Of a DNA stretch of 64,000 bases, positions 36,003 through 44,046 are shown piece after piece. The notes beneath the pieces were generated by a model. The model did not search any database and was not told where the DNA came from. It saw only the letters and a program-made list of their open reading frames with translations. This DNA comes from Providencia rettgeri (GTDB lineage: Bacteria > Pseudomonadota > Gammaproteobacteria > Enterobacterales > Enterobacteriaceae). A program made the position numbers and the translations under genes. The DNA lies in the NCBI RefSeq assembly GCF_013255915.1, contig NZ_CP053896.1, positions 2,728,001-2,792,000 on the forward strand, given 5' to 3'. Every line of letters begins with the position of its first letter. Position 1 is the stretch's first letter.

Positions 36003-36257
36003 TATCGACTCCTTAAACTACTAAATTAAAATTCATTAAAAAATGAACATCAAAAAATATAGTCATCGTTGACCACAAAGGCTTTCTTGTTTCATAAAAT
36101 GACAAAACAAAATGTAACTCTTTTAGTATAGCACTAAATCACCAATATATAATCCAGTTTTATTTATTAATTTCTATCAGTTATCATTTTGCTGGTTACA
36201 GCTCTTCATAAAATAATCAAATTATAGTGCGTTAAAAATATTAGCATACGTCGTTCC

Positions 36258-36668
36258 CTACTCAAGTGGTGAGGCAGGACTTGAGCATTTATCATTCCAA
36301 ATTTGGTTAACCTGTTCAGGCAATAATATTTCATGTCCTCCATCAATAAATGGAATTGAAATATCCATGCGACCTTCATCATTAGTATAAGCTTTAACAA
36401 TAAAACGCTTAAATCCGTCAGGCTTATCATTTTTATATCGATAAACCTCCCCACAAACATAACCTACCTTACCATTATCTGCAGTGTAACGAGAAAAATG
36501 ATATTCAATATTTCTAAACTTTGCTGCTTGTGGGTACGCTAGAACGTCATAAACATTCTTTTTCACTTGCTCAACTAAACTTAATTGAGTTGGTTTCATA
36601 TATAGTGCTCCTAACAAAAATGCAGCACCAAAAATGAGTATCGCAATGATTACTTTGAAAAAATTCAT
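36258..36668 (-). CDS. Unknown membrane-anchored protein, 136 residues
   Basis: A single N-terminal membrane segment (FFKVIIAILIFGAAFLLGALY) anchors a soluble domain of about 105 residues. It contains AAKFRNIEYHFSR followed by a strand-rich part (GYVCGEVYRYKNDKPDGFKRFIVKAY) that resembles small periplasmic domains seen beside lipoproteins, and two cysteines. I place the start at MNFF (36668); five residues upstream there is another ATG. Neither a domain nor a partner gene can be named. Confidence 0.65.
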   Translation of the reverse strand: MNFFKVIIAILIFGAAFLLGALYMKPTQLSLVEQVKKNVYDVLAYPQAAKFRNIEYHFSRYTADNGKVGYVCGEVYRYKNDKPDGFKRFIVKAYTNDEGRMDISIPFIDGGHEILLPEQVNQIWNDKCSSPASPLE

Positions 36669-36955
36669 TTTTATTCTCGCCATATATGACCAACTTTTTA
36701 GAAAAAATATTTTTTACGATGATAACCAGATATCAATTAAAATCCATCTTTAAAACGTAAATGTTCTTATATTTATCCTTTTTTAATTTAAAATATGTTA
36801 AATATAAAAACCCTTCAAAAAGTAATGTTAAGTTGTGTTTAATATTACAACTGTTTTTTACTTTTAATCATCTAGAAAATTTTTCTCATACTATTGTGTT
36901 CTTTTAGAAACTATCAGTATAGTAAGGAAAACATTACAATAATAGGAACTAAAAA

Positions 36956-37651
36956 ATGAAAACAATAGGCCTTATTGGCGGCATGAGTTGGGAATCAACG
37001 TTACTTTACTATCAACAGCTTAACGAAGGTATCAAACAACAACTAGGTGGCCTGCATTCGGCTAAAATTGTTTTATATAGCGTTGATTTTTCTGAAATAG
37101 AACAATATCAATCTAGCGGGCGATGGGATTTAGCCGGCCAGTGTTTAGCTGATGCAGGAGAGAGTTTAAAGCTTGCAGGTGCTGATTTCCTTGTTCTTTG
37201 CACAAATACCATGCATAAAGTTGCACCACAAATTGAATCTCAAACAGGTCTTCCTTTATTACATATTGCTGATGCGACGGGTGAACGCATTATACAATCA
37301 GGTATAAAAAAAATTGGACTCCTAGGTACCGCTTTTACTATGGAGCAACCCTTCTATAAGCAAAGATTAATTGAAAAATTTAACGTGGATGTACTAATAC
37401 CTAACCAGCAAGATAGGAAAATAGTTCATAATATTATCTATAATGAACTATGTTTAGGGATAATAAATGACAAATCTAAAAAAGAATATCAGCGTATAAT
37501 GGCATCCCTTGTAGAAAACGGGGCTGAAGGTATTATTTTAGGCTGTACCGAGATAACATTACTAGTTAATCAGAATGATACGACCGTAGGAATATTTGAT
37601 ACTACTGCCATTCATGCTCAAAAAACAGTAGAAGTCGCACTATCTGTTTAA
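36956..37651 (+). CDS. Aspartate/glutamate racemase family protein (YgeA-like)
   Basis: A 231-residue cofactor-independent racemase of the Asp/Glu superfamily. The two catalytic cysteines are present: Cys82 in LVLCTNTMHK and Cys197 in IILGCTEI. The N-terminal GLIGGMSWEST segment is characteristic of aspartate-type racemases such as YgeA. The reaction is the interconversion of L- and D-amino acid, often aspartate or homoserine-type. It lies alone, with an IR of 10 bp 83 bp after the stop. Confidence 0.88.
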   Translation: MKTIGLIGGMSWESTLLYYQQLNEGIKQQLGGLHSAKIVLYSVDFSEIEQYQSSGRWDLAGQCLADAGESLKLAGADFLVLCTNTMHKVAPQIESQTGLPLLHIADATGERIIQSGIKKIGLLGTAFTMEQPFYKQRLIEKFNVDVLIPNQQDRKIVHNIIYNELCLGIINDKSKKEYQRIMASLVENGAEGIILGCTEITLLVNQNDTTVGIFDTTAIHAQKTVEVALSV

Positions 37652-37975
37652 CCAACATTAAATCCTTTCTTTAGTAACTATTGTTAAATATAGTCATTGT
37701 TAAAGAATAGTATCAAAATTAACATATTATCTAGTGCAAAATTTCATTTAATACTATTAAAAAGAATTTTGCACCCATTAAACTTCATCTTTAGATCATA
37801 ATGTATAATAATATCTTTCCCTGTTGTTAATTATACCTGAGCTAATCTTATAAATATCATTTATACTTATTCACCTTAGTTCATCTATCTTAAATTTACA
37901 GATTATTACCCATTGAATATTAATTTTCTTCTAAGATAATAAAAAAATTTATTATCGAATTGACAATGGATCACT
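37652..37975. other. AT-rich intergenic region with an inverted repeat
   Basis: This 324-bp gap contains a perfect 10-bp inverted repeat GTGCAAAATT (37734-37743)/AATTTTGCAC (37765-37774), 83 bp after the racemase. It could be a terminator-like hairpin. No other structure was recognised. Confidence 0.5.
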
Positions 37976-38218
37976 ATGAATAAAAATAATGTTGGTAATG
38001 CCGTGTTGGGCAAATTTATTAAACAAAAACGTATAGAGCATCAAATTACGACAAAAAAAATGGCAGAATTAATATCTATCTCTGAAAAGTCATACATAAA
38101 ATATGAAGATGGGAGCCTTTCCATATTCATTGAACATCTTATGGTAATATCTAACACATTGAATGTAGATGTTAAAACATTATTTGATACCTACGTCAAC
38201 GCACAACCATGTACATAA
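37976..38218 (+). CDS. XRE/MrpJ-like small DNA-binding protein
   Basis: An 80-residue helix-turn-helix protein. The whole length is the XRE-type fold: LGKFIKQKRIEHQITTKKMAELISISEKSYIKYEDG is helices 1-3, and LMVISNTLNVDVKTLF the fourth and fifth. It resembles the fimbria-linked MrpJ family in Proteus and Providencia, which represses flagella when fimbriae are made, but no fimbrial gene lies nearby and it is shorter than MrpJ (about 107 residues). It may be a free-standing paralogue. It begins an AT-rich accessory stretch. Confidence 0.7.
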   Translation: MNKNNVGNAVLGKFIKQKRIEHQITTKKMAELISISEKSYIKYEDGSLSIFIEHLMVISNTLNVDVKTLFDTYVNAQPCT

Positions 38219-38338
38219 GTATATTTCACTATCGTGCAAATTGTGCTTTACATTGAAAGAGTAAGGTATAGGCCTCGACAAGCAAAAATAAGCTAGATAA
38301 CATACAAACATAACTTCAACACGAGATAAGAAATCACT

Positions 38339-38374
38339 ATGAGCCAATCAAAAGCGGAGAAACCTCCCTTCTAA
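38339..38374 (+). CDS. cat leader peptide MSQSKAEKPPF
   Basis: An 11-codon ORF (stop TAA 38372-38374) ends inside the left arm of the stem that hides the cat ribosome site. The peptide resembles the antibiotic-stalled CmlA leader (MSTSKNADK as I recall). It lies 34 bp before cat and is too short for ordinary ORF calling. Confidence 0.7.
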   Translation: MSQSKAEKPPF

Positions 38375-38403
38375 TATCAGTAACATTAACTTATTAGAAG
38401 GGA
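38365..38403 (+). promoter_or_regulatory. Translational attenuator stem hiding the cat Shine-Dalgarno
   Basis: TCCCTTCTAATA (38365-38376) and TATTAGAAGGGA (38392-38403) form a perfect 12-bp stem with a 15-nt loop. The right arm contains the cat ribosome site (AGAAGGG, 6 nt before the ATG). A ribosome stalled on the leader ORF would mask the left arm and free this site. Confidence 0.8.
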
Positions 38404-38408
38404 AAATT

Positions 38409-39050
38409 ATGAATTATACTAAATTTAATATAGAGACATGGTTACGTAGAGAACATTACAATATTTACGAAAAAACCATAAATTGTGGGTTTAGTTTAAC
38501 AACTAAGATAGATATCACAAACCTAAAAAGATATATAGATTCAAATGGTTATGAATTTTATCCATCAGTGATTTATTTATTATCACGGGTAGTTAATACC
38601 TATAAAGAATTTAGGTTTGCAAAAAAAAATGATGAACTAATTTTATGGGATGAAGTGCACCCTAGTTTTACTATCTTCCACAAAGATACCGAAACTTTTT
38701 CTTCATTATGGTGCAAGTATTCTTCAGAAATAACAACATTTATGGAGAACTACCACCAGCAATTAACGTTGCATAAAGATAATCTCGATTTGCACCCTCA
38801 ACCACAGCAAGTTGAAAATGTCTTCTATGTGTCATCTTTGCCTTGGGTTTCATTCGACAGTTTTAATCTAAATATTGCAGATATTACTAATGTTTTTACC
38901 CCGATTTTCACTTTGGGAAAATACTATAGTGAGAATAATAAAATGTGGCTTCCTCTAGCTGTACAAGTGCATCATGCAGTTTGTGATGGCTTCCATGTAG
39001 GTCAGTTTTTAACTACTTTACAAAAGCTATGTGACGAATTAACCCATTAG
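38409..39050 (+). CDS. cat: Type A chloramphenicol O-acetyltransferase
   Basis: A 213-residue trimeric acetyltransferase that inactivates chloramphenicol with acetyl-CoA. The catalytic motif HHAVCDGFH is at residues 188-196 (catalytic His189). Length and the N-terminal FNIETWLRREHYNIY match the classical CATI/CATIII family rather than the xenobiotic type B enzymes. Chromosomal cat genes are known in Proteus and Providencia. It has its own leader peptide and attenuator upstream and a 10-bp inverted repeat downstream. No integron, transposon end or plasmid gene is adjacent. Confidence 0.95.
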   Translation: MNYTKFNIETWLRREHYNIYEKTINCGFSLTTKIDITNLKRYIDSNGYEFYPSVIYLLSRVVNTYKEFRFAKKNDELILWDEVHPSFTIFHKDTETFSSLWCKYSSEITTFMENYHQQLTLHKDNLDLHPQPQQVENVFYVSSLPWVSFDSFNLNIADITNVFTPIFTLGKYYSENNKMWLPLAVQVHHAVCDGFHVGQFLTTLQKLCDELTH

Positions 39051-39067
39051 CCTAGATTACTCTCAGT

Positions 39068-39092
39068 CATGAAGGAAGCTAGCCTTCCTTCA
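39068..39092 (+). terminator. Hairpin after cat
   Basis: A perfect 10-bp stem ATGAAGGAAG (39068-39077)/CTTCCTTCAT (39083-39092) with a 5-nt loop follows cat by 18 bp; the T tract is weak. Confidence 0.6.
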
Positions 39093-39135
39093 TTTATAGG
39101 AAATTAACCTCGTTAAATGGATACTCTCATCATCT

Positions 39136-39276
39136 TTAATTCAAAAATAATAAGCTTATGTAAATGGCATCCCCAATAGCGTCACTTTGAATAAGATATT
39201 CCGTTGGAGTAATCACCATTTTAATGGTGTTGGCGAGTAAAGAAAAAATCAATTCAATAGGATCAGTTGCAGGCAT
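39136..39276 (-). CDS. Small hydrophobic ORF of 46 codons with a strong ribosome site
   Basis: An ATG at 39274-39276 follows GGAGG by 4 nt. The frame (46 codons, starting MPATDPIELIFSLL) runs to a TAA. The peptide is mostly hydrophobic (IELIFSLLANTIKMVIT, AIYISLLFLN) with Thr and Pro, unlike a signal peptide. No homologue is recognised. It lies in the 454-bp space between cat and the nucleoside hydrolase gene, otherwise empty. It could be a toxin-like or regulatory peptide. Confidence 0.45.
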   Translation of the reverse strand: MPATDPIELIFSLLANTIKMVITPTEYLIQSDAIGDAIYISLLFLN

Positions 39277-39504
39277 GTTTCCTCCATATTTTTCTATACA
39301 TTAAGTTCTCATTGGCGCTTATACAATAAGATAAAGGCTATAGCGAAGACACTATCCCCTAACAGATTTTCATCTTTTGATAAATCTCACTGATTAAAAT
39401 TTAAGCATAGAATAATCATAACTTAAAAAACTGGGCCATTACCTATGGTAAGCTCCATTATATTAAATAATTATCAACCGAGGCTCTAGTTGGTACTCTT
39501 TACC

Positions 39505-40428
39505 TCAAAGATTTATAATACGTTCTGTAATTAAAGATATTAATTTCGATGTATCAACGTCAGTAATAATTTTGCATTTAGCTTCATTATACTTAGCTTT
39601 TGGGTCATGATTAATGGAGGTAGATGTGTAAGCAAAACTATGACCGAATAATTTATTAGACTCATATTCGATAGTAATTGAACCGTCAATACCTGAAAAA
39701 ATTTCAGGTTTAATGAGGTATGCAATAACGCAGGGATCATGGAGAAATGGGTCAAACTCTGCATATCTTCGACACATTTCTGCAACAGTCTGAGCGATAA
39801 GGCCACCTTTTTCCAAAGGACTACACAAACCAGCCCTTATATCAGCCTTACTTGTTACATCCAAACCAAGCATAGTAATATGGCGTGCACTATCAAAAAC
39901 GATATGAGCAGCATGAGGATCTACATAAAAATTAAACTCAGCAGCTGGCGTTATATTCCCCTGTGTAAATGCAGCTCCGCCCATGACTACAATGTCTTTT
40001 ACATTATCAACTAATTTTGGTTCTTTGATGATAGCGACGGCTATATTAGTAAGAGATGCTATTGTGCATAATGTTATTTCACCTGGGTTTGACATTACCG
40101 TATCAATAATAAAATCTACGGCGTGACCAGAATAATTTGGATAATCTGATGCGGGAAGCAATACTCCAGCTAGACCATCAGTACCATGAACATGAGTTTT
40201 ACTCCCACTTTTGGACATTAGTGGACGCTCACAACCTTTTGCTAGAGGAATATCCTGCCTATTTGCTAACGCAAGTAATTGTCGTGCATTATTGTGAACC
40301 TTTTCTAATTCTACATTACCTGCAACTGTGGTTATGCCTATTAATTCTATTTCTGGAGAAGCTAAGGCTAAAAAAATGGCCACAGCATCATCTACACCAG
40401 GATCACAATCAATTATTATTTTGTTCAT
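39505..40428 (-). CDS. Inosine/uridine-preferring nucleoside hydrolase
   Basis: A 307-residue nucleoside hydrolase. The metal-binding signature DCDPGVDDA begins at residue 7, and the ribose-site region includes VMGGAAFTQGNITPAAEFNFYVDPHAA, in which GGA and the Asn/Glu/Asn residues bind the ribose, and a later HDP (FDPFLHDPCVIA) gives the last Asp ligand. It cuts the N-glycosidic bond of ribonucleosides to give base and ribose. The ATG at 40428 has AAGGAG 7 nt upstream; a 20-residue upstream extension is not supported. It is downstream of a CNT transporter (23-bp gap), so the two form a nucleoside salvage pair. Confidence 0.9.
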   Translation of the reverse strand: MNKIIIDCDPGVDDAVAIFLALASPEIELIGITTVAGNVELEKVHNNARQLLALANRQDIPLAKGCERPLMSKSGSKTHVHGTDGLAGVLLPASDYPNYSGHAVDFIIDTVMSNPGEITLCTIASLTNIAVAIIKEPKLVDNVKDIVVMGGAAFTQGNITPAAEFNFYVDPHAAHIVFDSARHITMLGLDVTSKADIRAGLCSPLEKGGLIAQTVAEMCRRYAEFDPFLHDPCVIAYLIKPEIFSGIDGSITIEYESNKLFGHSFAYTSTSINHDPKAKYNEAKCKIITDVDTSKLISLITERIINL

Positions 40429-40451
40429 TCTATTACTCCTTGATTTATATG

Positions 40452-41639
40452 TTATACAAAAATACCAACAATAGTCGCTGATAAACAACTGACTAAAGTT
40501 GAGCCAACAATCAATCTAAAACTATTTGATGCGATCATTTTTCCATGTTCTCGGCTTATACTTGTAACGCAACCGATAATCATTCCGATAGAGCCAAAAT
40601 TTGCAAATGATATTAAAAATACGGACATAATTGCATCCGTTCGTGGTGTAATGCTTGTTAATTTCATATAGTCAATCATAGCAACAAACTCATTCGATAA
40701 AATTTTAGTCGCAATAATTGTTCCAAAAGTAACACTTTCATCCCATGAACTACCCAAAATGAAAGCTAAAGGTGAAAAAATATAACCAAGAATTCCTTGA
40801 AAACTAATTCCTAAAATATTTAAAAAAACATCATTCAGCATACTAATTAAGGCGACAAAACCGATAATTATGGGAACAATTGCAAGAATAAGCTTAAAGG
40901 CATCCTGCATGTGATCTGTCAATACCTCAAAAAATGAGCCCCTTTCACCTTTATTTGCCCCCAAAGGACAAGTTGTGATATTTGTGGGTTCACTTGGATT
41001 AATAATAGAAACAATAATAAAAGTACTAAAAAAATTGAGACTAACACCAATAAAAACATAGCGTGGCTCAACCATTTGTGTATATGCGCCTAGCAATGCA
41101 ATATCTACTGTTGAGATAGTACATGCAGCAATAGTATACATCTGTGCTTTAGATAGCCTTGGAATGTAATCTTTAATTGATACATAAGCAGGCATCATTC
41201 CGACTATCACAGCGCTAATAGCGGCAAAAGACTCTAATTTTCCAACTTTAGATATTTTGTTAATTAGAAAGCCTATAGTATTAATAATTAAATCTAGCGC
41301 ACCGATATATTTAAATATTCCAATTATAGAGCAAATAAAAATCAAAGGTAAAAGAGCTACAACAACAAAAACCATAGAAGTTTTACTGCTTATATCTCCA
41401 AAAACAAAATCAATCCCCTTATTAGCATAATTAATTATATAATGAATACCTGATGCTATACCGTCAAGAGTAGTAAGCCCAATGGTAGTATTTAGCATGG
41501 TAGACGCGACAATAATCTCCAATGTTAACAATGTTAGTATAGATGGAAGTTTATGTTTTATATTTTTTTTACTAAAACTAAGCAAATATGCTATAAGAAA
41601 AACAAATATTAGACTAAAAAAGAATATAAGGTATTTCAT
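40452..41639 (-). CDS. NupC-like concentrative nucleoside transporter
   Basis: A 395-residue membrane protein of the CNT family. It aligns well with E. coli NupC: the N-terminal half has TTIGLTTLDGIASGIHYIINYANKG and FVFGDISS; the core has VGKLESFAAISAV, SKAQMYTIAACTISTVD, and SFQGILGYIFSPLAF and NEFVAMIDYMKL near the C-terminal half. NupC-type carriers import nucleosides with protons or sodium. The usual Gln-Glu signature GQSE is replaced by MMPA (VGMMPAYVSIKDY) here, so the specificity could differ. The start MKYLIF at 41639 has GGTGA 6 nt upstream. Confidence 0.85.
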   Translation of the reverse strand: MKYLIFFFSLIFVFLIAYLLSFSKKNIKHKLPSILTLLTLEIIVASTMLNTTIGLTTLDGIASGIHYIINYANKGIDFVFGDISSKTSMVFVVVALLPLIFICSIIGIFKYIGALDLIINTIGFLINKISKVGKLESFAAISAVIVGMMPAYVSIKDYIPRLSKAQMYTIAACTISTVDIALLGAYTQMVEPRYVFIGVSLNFFSTFIIVSIINPSEPTNITTCPLGANKGERGSFFEVLTDHMQDAFKLILAIVPIIIGFVALISMLNDVFLNILGISFQGILGYIFSPLAFILGSSWDESVTFGTIIATKILSNEFVAMIDYMKLTSITPRTDAIMSVFLISFANFGSIGMIIGCVTSISREHGKMIASNSFRLIVGSTLVSCLSATIVGIFV

Positions 41640-42236
41640 AAATATCACCATGTTAATAGATTTTAATTATGATTAGTTGATTTAATGTCTCCTTAACCCA
41701 CTAATTAAAAGCAAAAAAAATAATTTTTAATATCAATATATATGACCTTGCTTAAAAGGTACGATTTTAAGCATTTACATTCAATTTATAATTATATTTA
41801 TAGTTCAAGCGCCAAACACTCAGGAACATAATAATTCAAATAAACTCTCCTAGTTTGTATTTTTAAACACATAATTCTTAAAATGTGAATCATGTCGCAC
41901 TTGTAAGCCATACTTAAAATAAAGCTTTTTCTTTTCACAAATAACTCAGAGCGTTAGTTACCTTATAATTTTTTCAATATCTTATTGTTATTAAGCGTTA
42001 AATTCTAATGATTCTGCAATTATACATTCACTCTATCTCGCTCTCTTTACCACTGCACTGGAAAACTTGCTAAGTTTAAATAGAAGAATATGTTCTATCT
42101 AAATATTATAAACATAGGCTTTATAATGCCCATATAATTCTTACCGTGATTAACAATTTATTAAGTTACTAAAATTTCTAGTGACTACTAAAAATATAAA
42201 ATAGCTAGTAGGATAAATATTTATTACTTATTTACC
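41640..42236. other. AT-rich intergenic stretch
   Basis: About 600 bp with many poly(A/T) runs separates the transporter gene and the next doubtful ORF. It must include the promoter of the nucleoside operon. I see no gene, RNA or repeat in it. Confidence 0.5.
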
Positions 42237-42509
42237 TTGCTTATACTAAATAAGAATAAGAAAGACTCAATACAGCTATATTATTTTAGCTCAAAAATAG
42301 ATACTTTAGCCCCCAAAAAATGGAAAGTAATAATTGAAAAATTTATTGGTTCTGTATCTAGGCATAAAAACAATAGTATTGTTAACTCACATCTGAATAA
42401 GGCAGCTATAATTAGATTTTCTGACCTAAAATTTGCAGATATCATGATGAAAAAGCTCAAATACTCAAGGGGCATTAGGTTTCATGCACGAAAATTTATA
42501 TTGCAGTAA
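42237..42509 (+). CDS. Doubtful 90-codon ORF, unknown
   Basis: A Lys-rich frame of 90 codons with a TTG start and no ribosome site. The peptide (LILNKNKKDSIQLYYFSSK at the start, SRGIRFHARKFILQ at the end) has no recognised domain. It lies just before an IS3-type remnant. It may be a decayed gene fragment. Confidence 0.25.
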   Translation: MLILNKNKKDSIQLYYFSSKIDTLAPKKWKVIIEKFIGSVSRHKNNSIVNSHLNKAAIIRFSDLKFADIMMKKLKYSRGIRFHARKFILQ

Positions 42510-42594
42510 ATACGTTAAAACACTCAATATTATTAATGAAGAAACACACGAATGCTTAGCGCATTTTGGTTGATACATCATTGCAGGCTAAAAT

Positions 42595-42684
42595 ATCATC
42601 AGAGCACTTGAAAGTTTAAATCAGCTTCCACCGGAGGCATATCGTCAACAGTTAGAAAACTCTAAGTTTGTGTGTCTCTATTAA
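42595..42684 (+). pseudogene. IS3-family transposase C-terminal remnant
   Basis: A 29-codon in-frame fragment (LESLNQLPPEAYRQQLENSK) resembles the C-terminal end of the IS3-family OrfB integrase (pattern LxxLTPxEAYxQQLE). Upstream frames are broken by stops. The TGGACACC beginning at 42692 resembles IS3-family terminal repeats. It marks past insertion just upstream of ttcA. Confidence 0.6.
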
Positions 42685-42871
42685 AGTAGGATGGACACCA
42701 ATTTTCACCTATTTTATCGAACTGGTATCACTCTTCCCTCATGTTCTGCTATCATGAGCCTCTTTTTATAACTCTCGCTGATTAGGCTTTAAACATAAAA
42801 CAATAATAATTTAAAAACCAAATGTACAATTATCCATCAGCAACATAAACCCCAGTAGCAGAACCTATAGA

Positions 42872-43786
42872 ATGACGACCAATAAAGAACAGTACAACTT
42901 AAATAAGTTGCAAAAAAGAATTCGCCGCGATGTTGGCCAAGCAATCGCTGACTTTAATATGATTGAAGACGGTGACCGGATAATGGTTTGCTTATCTGGA
43001 GGTAAAGATAGTTACACACTACTTTCCATCCTGCAAAGCTTGCAAAAAAGTGCCCCAATCCAGTTCTCATTAATTGCGGTTAATTTAGATCAAAAGCAAC
43101 CCGGGTTCCCTGAGCATATCTTACCTGCATACCTTGATAAACTTGGTGTAGAGTACAAAATTGTTGAAGAAAATACCTATGGGATCGTAAAAGAAAAAAT
43201 TCCTGAAGGGAAAACAACCTGTTCACTGTGCTCGCGTTTACGTCGTGGAATTTTGTATCGTACGGCTACTGAATTAGGAGCAACTAAAATTGCTCTTGGT
43301 CACCACCGTGATGATATTTTACAGACTATGTTCTTGAATATGTTTTACGGTGGTAAGTTAAAAGGTATGCCCCCTAAATTGATGAGTGATGACGGAAAAC
43401 ACATTGTCATTCGCCCGCTCGCTTACTGTCGAGAAAAAGATATAGAACGCTTTGCGCAGGCTAAAGATTTTCCAATTATTCCATGTAACCTATGTGGTTC
43501 TCAACCAAACCTGCAACGTCAAGTTATTAAAGAGATGCTACGTGATTGGGATAAGCGCTATCCCGGCCGTATCGAAACAATGTTCCGTGCTACTCAAAAT
43601 ATTGTACCGTCTCATTTATGTGATACCGAATTATTTGACTTCAAAAATATTTCTCATGGAGATGAAGTTATCAATGGCGGAGATCTTGCGTTTGACAAAG
43701 AGGAGCTACCGCTTCAACCTTTTATAGATGAAGATGATAAGCCCGACTTTACAGCAGAACGCCTTGATATTATTGAAGTTAAATAA
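42872..43786 (+). CDS. ttcA: tRNA 2-thiocytidine biosynthesis protein
   Basis: A 304-residue PP-loop ATPase that makes 2-thiocytidine at tRNA position 32. The PP-loop SGGKDS is at 42-47, and the cluster-binding cysteines CSLC (118, 121) and CNLCG (206, 209) are in place. Length and order match E. coli TtcA. It is intact, although the E. coli gene is known as the insertion site of the Rac prophage; here only an IS3 remnant lies upstream. A terminator follows at 43799. Confidence 0.95.
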   Translation: MTTNKEQYNLNKLQKRIRRDVGQAIADFNMIEDGDRIMVCLSGGKDSYTLLSILQSLQKSAPIQFSLIAVNLDQKQPGFPEHILPAYLDKLGVEYKIVEENTYGIVKEKIPEGKTTCSLCSRLRRGILYRTATELGATKIALGHHRDDILQTMFLNMFYGGKLKGMPPKLMSDDGKHIVIRPLAYCREKDIERFAQAKDFPIIPCNLCGSQPNLQRQVIKEMLRDWDKRYPGRIETMFRATQNIVPSHLCDTELFDFKNISHGDEVINGGDLAFDKEELPLQPFIDEDDKPDFTAERLDIIEVK

Positions 43787-43798
43787 ACATTTATTGAT

Positions 43799-43824
43799 AA
43801 CCTCCTCATATGGAGGTTATTTTT
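43799..43824 (+). terminator. Terminator of ttcA
   Basis: A 7-bp stem AACCTCC (43799-43805)/GGAGGTT (43812-43818) is followed by ATTTTT. Confidence 0.85.
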
Positions 43825-43839
43825 GCTCGGATTAGATGC

Positions 43840-43963
43840 AAAAAAAAGCCGATGTAAAATACATCGGCATTACAGTGGTCAATTATTCTGTATAAGAACT
43901 CAATATGAGAAAAACTACAATTATGGAGCACAACGTTCATCGCTCAACGTTGCATTCACCTGC
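43840..43963 (-). ncRNA. fnrS: FnrS small RNA
   Basis: On the minus strand the 5' part GCAGGTGAATGCAACG followed by GCTCCATA closely matches E. coli FnrS, and the 3' end has a GCCGATGTA/TACATCGGC stem plus a run of eight T (43840-43847). The length, about 124 nt, agrees with E. coli FnrS (about 118 nt). As in E. coli the gene lies next to zntB. FnrS is made in anaerobic conditions and turns down aerobic-metabolism mRNAs. The 5' end is inferred from that alignment. Confidence 0.92.
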
Positions 43964-43998
43964 AGGACTAATACTGCACTAAAACCTCAGTAGTTTTA

Positions 43999-44012
43999 TT
44001 GATTTATCTCAA
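43999..44012 (-). promoter_or_regulatory. FNR box of the fnrS promoter
   Basis: Read on the minus strand TTGAG-ATAA-ATCAA matches 9 of 10 consensus bases. Its centre is about 42.5 bp upstream of the inferred 5' end of FnrS, the class II position for FNR activation. Confidence 0.88.
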
Positions 44013-44046
44013 ACTAGGTCCGGTTATCGCAAATAAGTCATCAATA

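Noticed and set aside
38339-38411. Reading the cat stem as an intrinsic terminator
   Set aside because: No T tract follows the stem, while the right arm holds the ribosome site and a leader ORF overlaps the left arm.
42237-42509. 90-codon ORF as a firm gene
   Set aside because: TTG start, no ribosome site and low-complexity Lys-rich content next to an IS remnant; kept only as a low-confidence entry.
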